Assembly (NCBI GenBank): GCA_958299035.1 | Contig: CATQJL010000305.1 | Location: 33,803,733 to 33,867,732, forward strand | Source of the DNA: Cylicocyclus nassatus | Taxonomy: Eukaryota; Nematoda; Chromadorea; Rhabditida; Strongylidae | Direction of reading: 5' to 3' | DNA: 64,000 nucleotides | In this document: positions 22,532 through 34,700 of the stretch, piece after piece | How the letters are laid out: every line of letters begins with the position of its first letter | How positions within the stretch are numbered: the first letter of the stretch is position 1 | Position numbers and translations under genes: made by a program | Notes under the pieces: model-generated | Told to the model about the DNA's origin: nothing | Database searches by the model: none | The model's input: only the letters and a program-made list of their open reading frames with translations

Positions 22532-23426
22532 TTACTCATAGTTTTGATTTCAAAATTTATGTGGTAGAATGCTGCAATCATCCTCTACAAAACAACGGTT
22601 TATGAGCCCAGGACGATTGACATATACCTTTGTGCAAATAATGAAATTGTCGTACTTATACTTCTAGAAGGCGCAAAAACCTAATTTTTTGGTAGTCATA
22701 ATTCATTCCGTAACTGGAGATTCTTGAGACATTTTCAAGGGATTTTATGTCCACAGTGTAGAGGAGGCTTTGCGCTATCGAATCGTGGTACTGGCGTTCA
22801 CCAACAATTATTCTTCCGAAAATGGCAACAAAAAGTATGCAAATGCCACCCGCGTGTCAGTGGCCGTTTTGTTTTCAAAACACGTTTGTAAGCTACAGAA
22901 ACGTGCCTGTCACCGGATTCAATGCTACAATGCTTTCACAAAGCTTCTAGATAAATATTTATTTCTTTTCCACTGATGAAAATGAACTCCAACCTCATTG
23001 GAGTCAATTTCTGCTTTTTTTCCGCTCATTCGCACCCCTAAAATGTGCAGTTTGTGAGCATGTAGCAAACACATGACTTTGTTTAAACGTCGATAATTTT
23101 CTTGTCAGACCATCCTAGATTTTGCGCTTACAGTATGTTGCAGCCGAAATCTTGCTCTTTCATGTGGTGTGTTCCTTGCATCACAGGACATTTTCCTATG
23201 AAGAAGCAGAAGATTCTCTGCAAAGTTACCTGCGTGCTGCGCGCAACTTAATCAGTAAGATATTTTCTGATTTTTCTCAAGCCACACTTAGAAACTCCAA
23301 CTCATGCTATAGGCTCACAATGATAAAACTTTACTGAAACAAAATAGCTTTTTGCCTATCGCTGATCTCGTCTTGCACGAGTTTTGCGTTGCAGAATACA
23401 CGCGCAAATAATTCTGGTGCACCCTG
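22532..23426. other. Right part of the split TIR element
   Basis: Non-coding. Open frames of 68-71 codons (22770-22976, 23122-23337) show no known domain. Confidence 0.3.
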
Positions 23427-23430
23427 TATA

Positions 23431-24225
23431 TTAGGTTGGCGGATAATTTCTGTTACATTTTTATTTTTATTTCTTAAAAATCTAAGGAACTTTCGAATAT
23501 ACGTATGTTTAAGGAGTGTTGGCGGGGTGCAAAGGTCTACCCGCCGGTACTGTCAGATCCGCGGTCCGTGCGCAAACCACCCACTTTATCGGGTGGGAGT
23601 ACATTTTATGGACTTTTTGTCAGCGGGCTGGCATTGTTTCAGGTGTTTGGGAAGAGACAGGGAGATGTGGTATTTGGGCAGGGTATGGTCCATAGTTTTT
23701 AGCGAACATAGGGGGATGGCACAATCATGTCCACACACATCACGCGAGCTACATGTTGCGCCATGTCAGCGCACATTGGCGTTTTGACATTACAATCTTT
23801 AAAAGTTTACAAAAATTATTTTCAACCTTTCCGTATCAAATCCTACACGATGTACACAAAAAGAACAATTTTCGACGAGTTTTTGATTTTTTGTGTCGTT
23901 TTCACCCCCTGTTTTTGGCGTGCTAGCGGCGGAAAGTGCTGCCATAAAAGAGACGATGTAAAAATATGTTCCAAAAAATTTATGGAAGAGAGAAAACACA
24001 ATTAGAAGCAGAGAAAAAAAAATTAAAGAAAAAATGACAATTTTGAGTGTGCCTACAAAGTTGTCGTAAATTTGTTGGCTAATTGTGCATTTGCGGCATC
24101 AGTCATACTGTTTTGTGCGCTTTGCCGTGGCCTACATATGGAGCAAGTTCGAAGATTCTGGAGAACTTCTGGAAATTTTCAGAATTTTACGAAAAAAGTG
24201 TAACAGAAATTATCCGCCAACCTAA
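23431..24225. mobile_element. Mariner-like non-autonomous element (TTAGGTTGGCGGATAA)
   Basis: TTAGGTTGGCGGATAATTTC at 23431 and its inverse GAAATTATCCGCCAACCTAA ending at 24225 are near-perfect terminal repeats of at least 27 bp, flanked by TA. The termini are typical mariner ends. The 795-bp interior includes a GC-richer left third (GGCGGGGTGCAAAGG) and no transposase frame. Confidence 0.85.
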
Positions 24226-24515
24226 TACATAGGAAGCTAATGGGGTTGTTTTGAGTGCAAATTACTGTTGAGGGTTGTCTGCGAGAAATGTCTTTTAAGT
24301 TTAAATGGCTACTTTATGCTTTTTCAGTGCCTACATTGTTTTTGCAATATCTTGCGCATCTTTTGGATTCATCACTTATTCGGGAATAGTATAGAAACAA
24401 CGTTTGCTGTTCCAGAATTGGTTTCGGTTAGGGGCGAGTTGAAGCTTTTAGTCTATATGTGAGTATAGACTAGAAGATTTAAGAGTAGCTGGGTTTGAGG
24501 GCGACACGCTCCTCA

Positions 24516-25328
24516 TCTTATATATAAAGCTGAATGTCTGTCTGTATGTATGTCTGTATGTCTGTCTGTACGTATGTGCGGAATAGAAATTTTTATTTCT
24601 GAACCGATCGGGACCAAACTTGGCACACATATACTTCGGGGCAGGGAGCGTGTCATAGGCTACTTTTCGTTATCGATCGATATCGATTTTATCGATTTTT
24701 ATCGATTTTTTTTGCTGAGTTCACCTACGGGGCTGGGAGTTGGCACAGGGGGGTAATCGAGCATGGGGATTCCGAATACAATATTGGTTTTCAGGATTAT
24801 CGATTACTTTTATCGATTTTATCGATTTTTTGCAAAGTTTGAGCTACGGGGCTGGGAGTTGGCACAGGGGGGTAATCGAGCATGCTGATCATCCCCAAGG
24901 GGGGTGATCAGCATGCTCGATTACACCCCTGTGCCAAATTTCAGCCCCCTAGCTCAAATTTTCAAAAAACCGATAAAATCGATAAAAGTAATGGACGATC
25001 CTGAAAACTAATATTGTGTTCGTAATCAGCATGCTCGATTACCCCCCCTGTGCAAAATCCCAGCCTCGCATGTCAAAATTTACAAAAAATCGATAAAATC
25101 AATAAAAGTAATCGATAATTCTGAAAAATATTGTATTCGGAATCCCCATGCTCACTTCCCTCCTGTGCCAACTCCTAGCCCTGTAGGTGAACTCTGCAAA
25201 AAATCGATAAAAATCGGTAAAATCGACATCGATCGATAACGAAAAGTGGACTGTGAGACCCGCCGGGGCCCGAAGTGTATGTGTGCCAAGTTTGGTCCGG
25301 ATACGGCGGAGCCGGGTAAGCCAGCTAG
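24516..25328 (+). mobile_element. Helitron-like non-autonomous element 1
   Basis: Begins TCTTATATATAAAGCTGAATG, preceded by A; continues with a TGTC/TGTA-rich tract and GAACCGATCGGGACCAAACT; ends GGTAAGCCAGCTAG, followed by T. A 5' TC, a 3' CTAG preceded by a small hairpin (CGGC-GGA-GCCG) and insertion between A and T fit Helitrons. The interior repeats a GATAAAATCGATAAAA-type motif in both orientations around a palindrome at about 24880-24925 (CATGCTGATC / GATCAGCATG). Confidence 0.6.
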
Positions 25329-28300
25329 TCAAGAATAAAATAAGCAACTTGGTGCAAATTTCATGCCTAACGTGAGAAACGCTTCCACTCAATGTCAGTG
25401 TTTGCTATAGCGACAGCTAGTTGACTTTCAAAATATATAATACATGCTTCTGTCCATGTGGTAGAGTCGTACGGGAATCTCCTCTATTTTTCGGGAATGG
25501 AGCGGATTCATTGAAGTCTTTCAGTCCAATTTCTGTCCTACGGTCGCCGTAATCGCGCAGAGGTGCCTGTGTCCAACAATAAAAGTGACGTCGTTTTATG
25601 TATGCGCGTATCCCATGATTCTTTTTGGTTCTTTGTGCAGTTTAAACGTTTTTTAATGCTTTTTGCGAAGGGGTTCAAGTATACGCATTCTCCAAACTCT
25701 CCACTCTTCATTCTACCGTAACCTTCAAAGGTTTCAACATTTTCTTCCTCTTTAGAGTAATCTTTGACATTATTTATTGGGCGAACTTGCTGCATAATTC
25801 TAAAGTGTTTTTGTGTGGAGACATCTCAATTTTCGCATCCTTCTTCTCTACATACTCACCATCAGTAAACTTTTGACTATACAGATTTTCGTTGCTTTGA
25901 CATCAAAGATAAATGTATTCGAAGTTCGTAGGATGGATTTGAAACTTCAAGTGCATTTTTTCAATGAATTTTGACCAAAGCTCTTCAGACGATTCATTCT
26001 CATCCTTACAAATACATTCTCAGTTCAATTCATCACATTCCTCGAGATATGTTGACATAACAGCCAAAGCTCATATTTCGCTACCAAACACTTATTTGTA
26101 TGACGATTTCAACAGAAGTAGACTAAAAGCGGATGTTAAGCACTTTTATTTCTTGTCAGGCGCCCTTCAATCAAAAACCATTCCATGTTTAGGCATCAAA
26201 ATCGTGAACAAGTTTTATAGCAAATGTTGAAGTATATGCATGCAAATAACAACATTGCGTCAACTTGGTTGTTTATTCTGTGAGTGTCGACGCTTTTGCG
26301 GTTTCTGTAACAGCCATTCCATGCAGTAGGATTACCATGTTTACGCTTTACAACCATCGTCAAAGTGTATGACGAACATTTTTTTCTCCTTGCCCGTCGT
26401 ATCGATAACAATCCCTCCTGACTATGTTGGCCAAACGCGGAAACTGAGATCATCCATCAATTACTGTACAAAGTCCCTTTCTTGACTTAGATCTTCTGAA
26501 ATGTACCAATCGTTTGACCATCTATGGTCAAGACTTTTTTCCTTCATTCCGAAGGTTATGTAGGATACGGTATCGATGAGCTGTTCCATAGGTTTGCCGG
26601 GATGTATTGCCGGTTTTTTATTACTGTGGAATTACGATGTGGGTTCTGCGACATTGGGGCCAATGCTGCAGCATAAGAATATTCTGAACTAGCTGAGAGC
26701 AAGACTACCAAAGAGAACATTACTGCAAAAGATGAATACTATAAAATGGAATCAGATTCAGAATCAGCTACTCTTTTTGACCTAGTCAGGTAAGGTAGTC
26801 AGCGATTGTTCAGAAGTTATGAACAACAAACAATATAACTGATTTCTCGAATGTGTTCAAACTGCTTGAAGAGCACTTAAAACGTAGCCTAAGAAACTCT
26901 TTGATATGAGTAAGCTAAAAAGTCCTTCACCAAAGCATGTAACTTATATCTTTCGAAAGTTGAATACTATAAAGTGCGAGTTTCATATCTAGAACAGCTT
27001 AGCTAATAAAGTGAACGAATGAACTCTGTAGGGCCTAGTTTCCTCATGAGTAAATCCAGTTTTTTTTTTCAAAAGAAGTTTAGAGTAGCAGCTACGAGTT
27101 TTGAGGCTATGGAAGCTACCGAGAGCCCCTAAAAATGGATAATCGGTGGTTTGTTCTTGCAGTAATCAAAGGCGAAAGTAGCTGCACAATCCTCAAGGTC
27201 TTAGGGACAAAAGGGAGTGGGTTAAGAGGCTTAAACCAACAATTCCTTTGGCTACACGCGTAAAATATTTATATTCTGGTTGACACCAATTTCGTAAACT
27301 TTTTATGACGTCATACATCTAAATATACCAGCTTCCGGTATCACACTTCGTACTTCGCCACTTATGGACTGACTCAACCGTTGCGCCTACCGCTCGCACC
27401 ACTCTCAACCAGACAACCACCGTTATCGTCGCTATCGATTCCGACGGCGTTTTCATCTCTTCGTGACAAGTCGCCGTGCTGATACCGACCATTACGATCA
27501 CGAGAACCTATTTCGACCATTTATGTCTTTGCGGCACCCATCGTTCGTAGAAGCAGCTACAGATTGAGTGTTTGACCTCTGGTAATTTGCTCATAGCAGC
27601 GCAGATTATCTCTTGCTCAACCACAATCCGCTCTAATTTCCATTTTCAAGACATAAGCTTCTTATCAAATGTTGTTTGAGTGAATCAATGAAAAATTTTT
27701 TGAGCTATTTCTTATCTCCTGCTGATCATTCATTGCATTTTTCATACTTAATTTCGTGGTTATTTATCATGTTTCAGCTTAGATTATTATATAATATATT
27801 CATCTCTGGCTATGCACCAAATCAAAACAACATATGAATTTGTCTGATTTTGGATTTCTAGTTTTGTGCAATTTGAGGAAACTCCGGCTGTCTAAATTTT
27901 CCTCATGTTAGTTCTAGTGGGAAGGCTTCCGGTTTTTGCCTTGAAGTCTGAGAAGTTTGTCAAAAACAAATCATGAAACTTTGTTCAGAGGAAAGTGAAG
28001 CTTTTGCGAAGTCAGTGAGATTATTCCAGTTGGTAACGAAAAACAAGTGACTTTTGTAGAAAACAAGTACCTAATTTTGGAACTCATATACACCACTTTA
28101 TGGAATTCCACGAGTTCTCAGGACGGGAGCTTTGAGACGGACAAATGAAATATCAGTTTTGTGTGCAAGCTACCAGTGTACTTCTAGTACTCTGATAAGC
28201 TCCGAGCATTGCAGTACACAAAAGCACAAAATTATAACCTCAGCCCATGATTCCTCCCACTTTGATAATACAAAACGAAACCAACCACCACTGATCATAG

Positions 28301-28735
28301 ATAGGAAACGGAAGATAAAAAAGCCACGAACCTTCGAACTTCAAGAATTTTGGAATTTCCCACTGCTCTTCATTGGACAAATTGACAGTTCTCCTTTTTG
28401 ACATCGGTGTCAACCGGTTTCGCACGTAACCATAGAAAACAATCAGTTGTTATCACAGCCATTTACGTCCTGCTTCACTTCACGTTGACTTGATATTTTT
28501 ATTTTGTTAGAAAATAGAAGTTTGTTTCAAATGTTTCTCTTATTTGATAATCGCTTTTTACGACTCTTCACTCACTGATCCATTCGAAAACCCCAAGCGC
28601 TGATAGATCCAAAATGCGTATGCTATGACATTTCGATATGAGTTTATTTAAGGTGGAGTCTGACAACCCCGCAAAAGAGCTGCTAGATTGTGTGTGTTTG
28701 TTTGCGTAAGCTGCAAAGTCAAGAACCCGTAAAAA
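25329..28735. other. Gene-poor interval upstream of the nuclear receptor
   Basis: Two open frames have protein-like composition but no family or splice partners that I can support: 25795-25538 on the minus strand (85 codons, contains FEGYGRMKSGEFGECVYLNP) and 25964-26230 on the plus strand (88 codons, Ser/Asn-rich then SRLKADVKHFYFLSG). Around 27320-27520 both strands are open for about 60 codons in slightly GC-richer DNA. The promoter of the receptor should lie in the last kilobase; no TATA or leader acceptor was identified with confidence. Confidence 0.3.
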
Positions 28736-31700
28736 ATGTCCGCCGATGCTCAGCCAAATCCAAAACAACGTGCTAATATAGCATATCCGCCAGAGCCACC
28801 GATCGGTTTGCCAACGCGTGAGAAGGCGATCGTCGGAGCTTTGGTGAGCATCGTGGTCCAGTGCCTGAGCCACTTCGGACCCGAACTTCGGTGATTTTAG
28901 TGCGTGGTGTGCGGTGATCGGGCCTGCTCACACCTGTACTACGGTGTCGCCGCCTGCCATGGATGCAAGTGTTTCTTCTGGAGAACCGTCAAGAGCGGTC
29001 TCACCTACACGTGTCGCTTCGACGGTAAATGCTCTATCTCAACAGGTCAGTCGGGTCAGAGGTTGTTTAGATTAGACTGGCAAGAAGTTTGCGAACAAAT
29101 TTGGAACAAAATGTGGTGCTTGTGCAGGATTGAAAATCTGCAGTTGTATGCAGCATACTCAAGCAAGTGGGAAGAGGTTAGGATCAAAAGGGGCGGAGCT
29201 TGCTATTTTTCAATTATCTCATTTCTTGTTATCCAGGCGCGAATTACGTACTTCCCGTGCAAGGCATGTATATATGCATATAATACGCATTGCATGTGTA
29301 AGAGTCTTAGCGTTCACAGAATGTGGAGGTCCAAGTTTGGTCAAAATTTATTTTTAGAAATTTGCTTCTATTTTCTTAAATCATTGATTAGGCTCGATGT
29401 ATGGTCTAGGACTTATTTCCTCTATTCCAAAGAAATTTCACATCCCCCCATTTAGTACTCACATCCAGGCAAAAACATTGTGGAGATGATGCGTTCGAGA
29501 TGCCAACCTAATAATTTGACAACTTCTTCATCGCTCTACCATTTCGTCTCAATTTTTATTGGCTCTAAATCATTAATGAAGATCGTACTTTCATGTTTGA
29601 CTGTTCGTTGCATTCTCTGATACTGTGTGCCTCTCACGTGACACTCTAAATCTTTTCGATTTGCACAAAAAGGCTTCCCGAATGTCAAATCCAATTAAGA
29701 TCTAGAACTGCAAATTAATAAGATGGGGGTTCATTGAACTCCTTTCGTCGACATTTATCCTGTAATCAAGGAAGTGCAGATCTTTAATCTGATATTATGG
29801 TTTCTCTTTTGGATTAATGACAAATAAGGAGGTGAGGGTGCCAAATCACTTAGGCGACTTAGGTGCCCGTTTTTTTATTAAAGCAATAACCAATAGCTCA
29901 GCAATTAGATTCAAATTTCTTGTTTTCACTTGCAAAAAAATCGAAATTTTATCAGCTTTCTTATCTATAATCGGGCATAGGTTCAAGTGCGAAAATAGTC
30001 TAAAAGAAAACCTTATTCTGGCTGCGAATTCATGCAGTAAAATAGACAGGCCCTCATTTTAACATTTTACGAATCCGGTATGTGTGAAATTTTCATTCAT
30101 AAAATACTAGGGTGTCTCATAATTTTTTACCGTCTTTACTACAACCGTCGTCTTTTTGTGTCCTTCTTACAACCCTTCAATTGATACGGCTTGAGTAATC
30201 ATTTGATTTTGACAGAGCAAAGCAAGCTCTATAAGATGGCTATCAAGAGTCTGCCGGAATCGTATGCCACTTAATTTTGAGCTGCAATATGATAGCAGTC
30301 GAAAACGAACTTTACCGTAAAGAATCGTGTCTCCGATCCCACTGCTATTCTGGCACATGCTTGACAATCGAAGATACAATTGCACAGTTCCCGTATTTTT
30401 CTCCATGGCTAGAAAATGAAGAAAAAATGAATGGAGTAGCATGACAAACTCCGCTCCTAGACGTCCTGAGCTTCTCCCACTCACGTGGTTATATAACTCA
30501 TAGTCTGCCGTCTAAGCAGAAAATGTCTTCTATACCACTTTCACAGTTGGTTATACAGATTGGATATTTTTGTAGATGATCTATAAATAGAGAACTTATT
30601 GTTCAAAATTGTTTTGAAGTCTCAAAATCAATTTTAACTGAAGCGATTCTCTACCTAAAAAACAGCTATTGAAAAAATCCACATTTCAGAAGATAGTACA
30701 TAGTGTACCCTACAATATCAACGCGGAAGTTTTGCTTTTCGTGAAACTATCCGATTCTTCAATGATAACCTTAGATACCGAGCATTTCGGTCCTCTTGAA
30801 ATCTTAATTCTGTACTGAGTCGTGTAGAGCTCATTCTGTGGCAAAAATTCCTGATTAAACTCCCTATTTTATGGTGACACTGCCACGAAGTTGACCTCAA
30901 TAATTTTGGCGCATCTGTTGTGCAAAGATGCAGTATCGAAGTGATAAGGAGACAGAAGTGTCATTGCTGCTTAGACAGCACCAATTTTTCCTTTTTCACG
31001 GTGATAATTTTACAAAAGAAATTGCAAACATGTGAATGATTCATAACTGTCCTAAAAGTGCAGGTCACAATCTAATAATTTTAGTTTACAGCTGGCCGTA
31101 ACGCTTGTCGATACTGCCGCTTCAATCGATGTCTCAAATCTGGTATGAAACTTGAAGGTAAGATCTTGTGGCTGTGACATAATACGATAGAATTCCTTAA
31201 GTAGATTTATATCTTTCTCTGCAGTGAAAACATTGGCGATAGGCTAAATACGGTTGTGATCTCATGACCTTCGCGCGCGATTACGGTGCATTAACGACAC
31301 GCAGCCGGGTAATGTGATCGGGTGGAAAATGTTATTCTTTGGTATCAGCGATAAAATTCGCGGCTGTAGTCGTAAACTGAACGGCAAACACCACATTTGA
31401 TCAATCTCTATTTGCAAGCGAAGAGACAGTTTGGTATACTGTAGGAAGCAGTGTGAATGATGCAATTCAAAATGACCATTTTTCAGCCGTGCGCATGGAT
31501 AAGAAGAGCGACAAGGCACTGAAGCGGAAACGTAATGATGCTGACAGCGATGATTTTGATGAGAATCAGGAAAATATAGAAACGGTCAGTACGCAAGCAT
31601 TTACTTCGTCTGGCTCTCCAAGATCTGCAAACTCTAAAGCTGGAAAAGCTCAAGTTTCAGAATGGAAAAAAATTGCGAAAAAGTTACTGTATACGATGAG

Positions 31701-34700
31701 TGAAAAGAACTGTAATGAGATCAGTGACTTTGGCCAATGACATCAAAATTCTAAGTCATTAAATATCAGTGAGCTTTTTTCGGATTCTCAGTAAAAGCAA
31801 GGCTTGAAAAAAATTAGTCCGCACAGACGAGCATACATAATAATGCAAAACAACTTTTTCTTGCTTTTAGCCTGCCATAAAGCAGCAGCGTATGGATCAT
31901 CGTCTTCTCATCTCATCTTTGATGCTCATCGACAAAACCGCTAGTGATGGTAACGGGAAAATGTCTCTTGGACGTGATTTCGTCTCGCTAGCCATGGTTA
32001 TAGACGAGCCCGATATACTCGACGTCGATCGTACTGAGGTAGCACTAACGAAACAAGTGTAGCTATGCTAACACAGCAAACAATGCCAATGAAGATTGAT
32101 GAAAAGAGTCATCTCAATCCATTTAGATGTGCTTCCGCGCATGCACACCAGCAGATGAAGTTGCTTGTGCTGAAAGTGAACGACGTCTTCTAACATGGGC
32201 AATCGACTGGACAAGGCAGGTGGCGGACATGGAAGACGCCATCAGCAACACAGATAAGGTGGATTATTTGGTTTACCAGCTAGATTCTTCAGCGAGAACT
32301 AGAGCTTAGTTGTGGTTGATAACCTAGTACTTAACCCTACTCAATACTCAAACCTTGTCGACTCTTTTATCTTTGCTGCAGCTTGTTCCAAATCTATCCC
32401 AAACAATTGGTCAAAATCTCATTTGTTAGTTTACGAATGGCGAGTTTTCAAACTTGACACTAACAATGCGTGCTCAAAATGATAGAATAATTGAATGGTT
32501 AATTTTTCAGATCGCGCTGTTGCGGGCGTGCTGCGTACCACTGACTCTTCTAGAGCTCGGTGCGCGGTCTTGTGCAACAGCTGCACAAATGAAAACTGAT
32601 TGTGCAGCGTTGCAGATCTTGCCACTGCCTAACAATACCTACCTCAGCACGGATAAGCAACTTCCGAAAAACTGGTACAATTTTATATTAAGTTCATGGT
32701 TTCATAGTTCACATGACAATTTCTTGAAGCTTTCTTTCCCTGAACGCCATTCGTTCACTAATGCAATGGACTACGCGTCACTTGAAGCAGCTTCAATTAT
32801 CTGCAAAGGAACTGGTGCTTCTCAAGGCGCTCATTGTGGTCAACGTTGGTAAGTGGAGTTTTTCTTCTTAACTGGAGACTTTCAAACCTAAATAGTATCA
32901 GAAGCACGCATCATATTATAAACTGCGAAGAGACCAGTTATAGGGCGAGCAAACTTTACAGAATGCTTCATAATATTAAATTAGAAACTAAGTTTTAATC
33001 CATTCAATAATTTTCTTCTTTCTCAACATGGCGCACTCAAGTTTCCTCATTGTTTGGATTATGACGTAAGCTACAAAGCAGTTGCTGTTCTGCCAAATTC
33101 TGACGTCGCAGCGAGGGTTACGGTAGCTGTATGGTATAAAGGGAAAAATTAAAATATTTGACAGATTTGGCTGAAACTTGGCATAGTGGGGTTATCCAAC
33201 ATGCTGATGACGAAAACGATACTGAAATTGCGTGTTAAGGGCTTCTTGTAAAATCACTATAGGTTTACAATATAGAAACAGGGAAAGAGGCGTTATTTTA
33301 ACGAGTGAATATGATTTCGTGTTTGCCAGGTCAAATAACCTTACTATGATGTGCAAAAGTTCGCACCAACTCCAACCCACTGTAAGTTTGCATCCAAGTC
33401 TGAGTCTTACTGAAGGCTCAAAAAATCGCGCAAAATTCATGTCTTCGTTCAAAAAATTCCTACAGTTCTCCAACTTGCTCACAAAAACTGCACACTGCAA
33501 CTGCACATCAGACATTCATATGTACCGTTCGCGGATTTTTTCCTCATTCAGAAATCGAGAAAACGAAAATTTTCATGTTTTCATAAAAACGGGCTATGCT
33601 GTTTTCACTCATGTAATTGCTTATACAAGCCCTTGGGAGTATAACCGTAGATTTTCAATTTTTCACAGGCCCTAGTTTTCGAAAATTACCGAATGTAGCT
33701 CTCCTTACTTGGGTGTTCCAATTAAAATCAATCTTTCCCGAAAACTAGGTCTTATAGAAAGCCGAAAATTTACGGTCTTACTCATAAGGGCTTGTAGTAC
33801 GCCATACGTGAGTGAAAACAGCATAGCTCCATTTTTGTGAAGGACGAAAATTTTCGTTTTCTCGATTTCTGAATAAGGAAAAATCCGCAAACGGTACATA
33901 TGAATGTCTGATGTAGTGTGCAATTTTTGTGAGCAAGCTGGAGATTTGTAGGAATTTTTTGAACGAAGATATGAATTTCAATTTCACAGCTTTTTGAGCC
34001 TTCAGTACGACTCAGATTTTGGGTGCAAACTTACAGTTTGTTGGAGTTGGTGCAAACTTCTGCATATCTTCTTGTAGAGCTTCATTTGCTCTATCGAATG
34101 CTGTGCTGGCTCTTATTGAAAATATGAACTGTGCGACTTATCGCCGCAAGAAGGGAGAGTGTCTCAATACTGAACTTACAACCTAATATTAAGTTTTAAT
34201 TTTTTCTTGTTGAAACGAATAAGACAACCTCTAGCAATAATCCGTACACAATTCCGGATTACCGCGCATAATATAGGCTGTAGTGGCTTCCATCTTTGGC
34301 TTACAGCCCCGAAAATCCTCAAAATTCATTAGTTTTCAAAAAATGCCTGAAACTTTCCTAATGTGTTCAAATTCTAGACAGTTGTGCACAATTGTAGCAC
34401 ATACTGCACTCTATATATTGCCAATATTTGAATGCGCCCCATCCAAAGAGAGTAAAGTTATGAAAACAGTTACAAAACTATGTTTCCAGCCTAATATCTC
34501 GTTAAAAAAGGACAATATATGTATACGTACGTTATGCTTGCTATGCTTGGTGCACCATGAGAGCTGTCATAACCTTCTTTTGGAAATTTTGATCAACCTT
34601 TCACATCTTATAAAGAGAATCACATTGCATAAAGAGAATACTCAGGCCTAGTCTGCGTGACCGCAAAACAAGTCATGATTTTTTTCACAAAACTAACGTA

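Larger units (their letters stand above)
19232..23426. mobile_element. TIR element (CAGGGTGCGCCA) split by a Penelope pair
   Basis: CAGGGTGCGCCAAAAATATT at 19232 is matched by an inverse ending at 23426 (inverse reads CAGGGTGCACCAGAATTATT), with TA on each side. That makes one Tc1/mariner-like non-autonomous element of about 1 kb once the 3.2-kb Penelope-like insertion at 19344-22531 is removed. Its right end touches the next element (23431) with only TATA between. Confidence 0.65.

Noticed and set aside
31215..31260. Extra receptor exon after TCTCTGCAG
   Set aside because: It would end in a stop after VKTLAIG, whereas the next acceptor at 31486 continues in phase with a normal receptor hinge.
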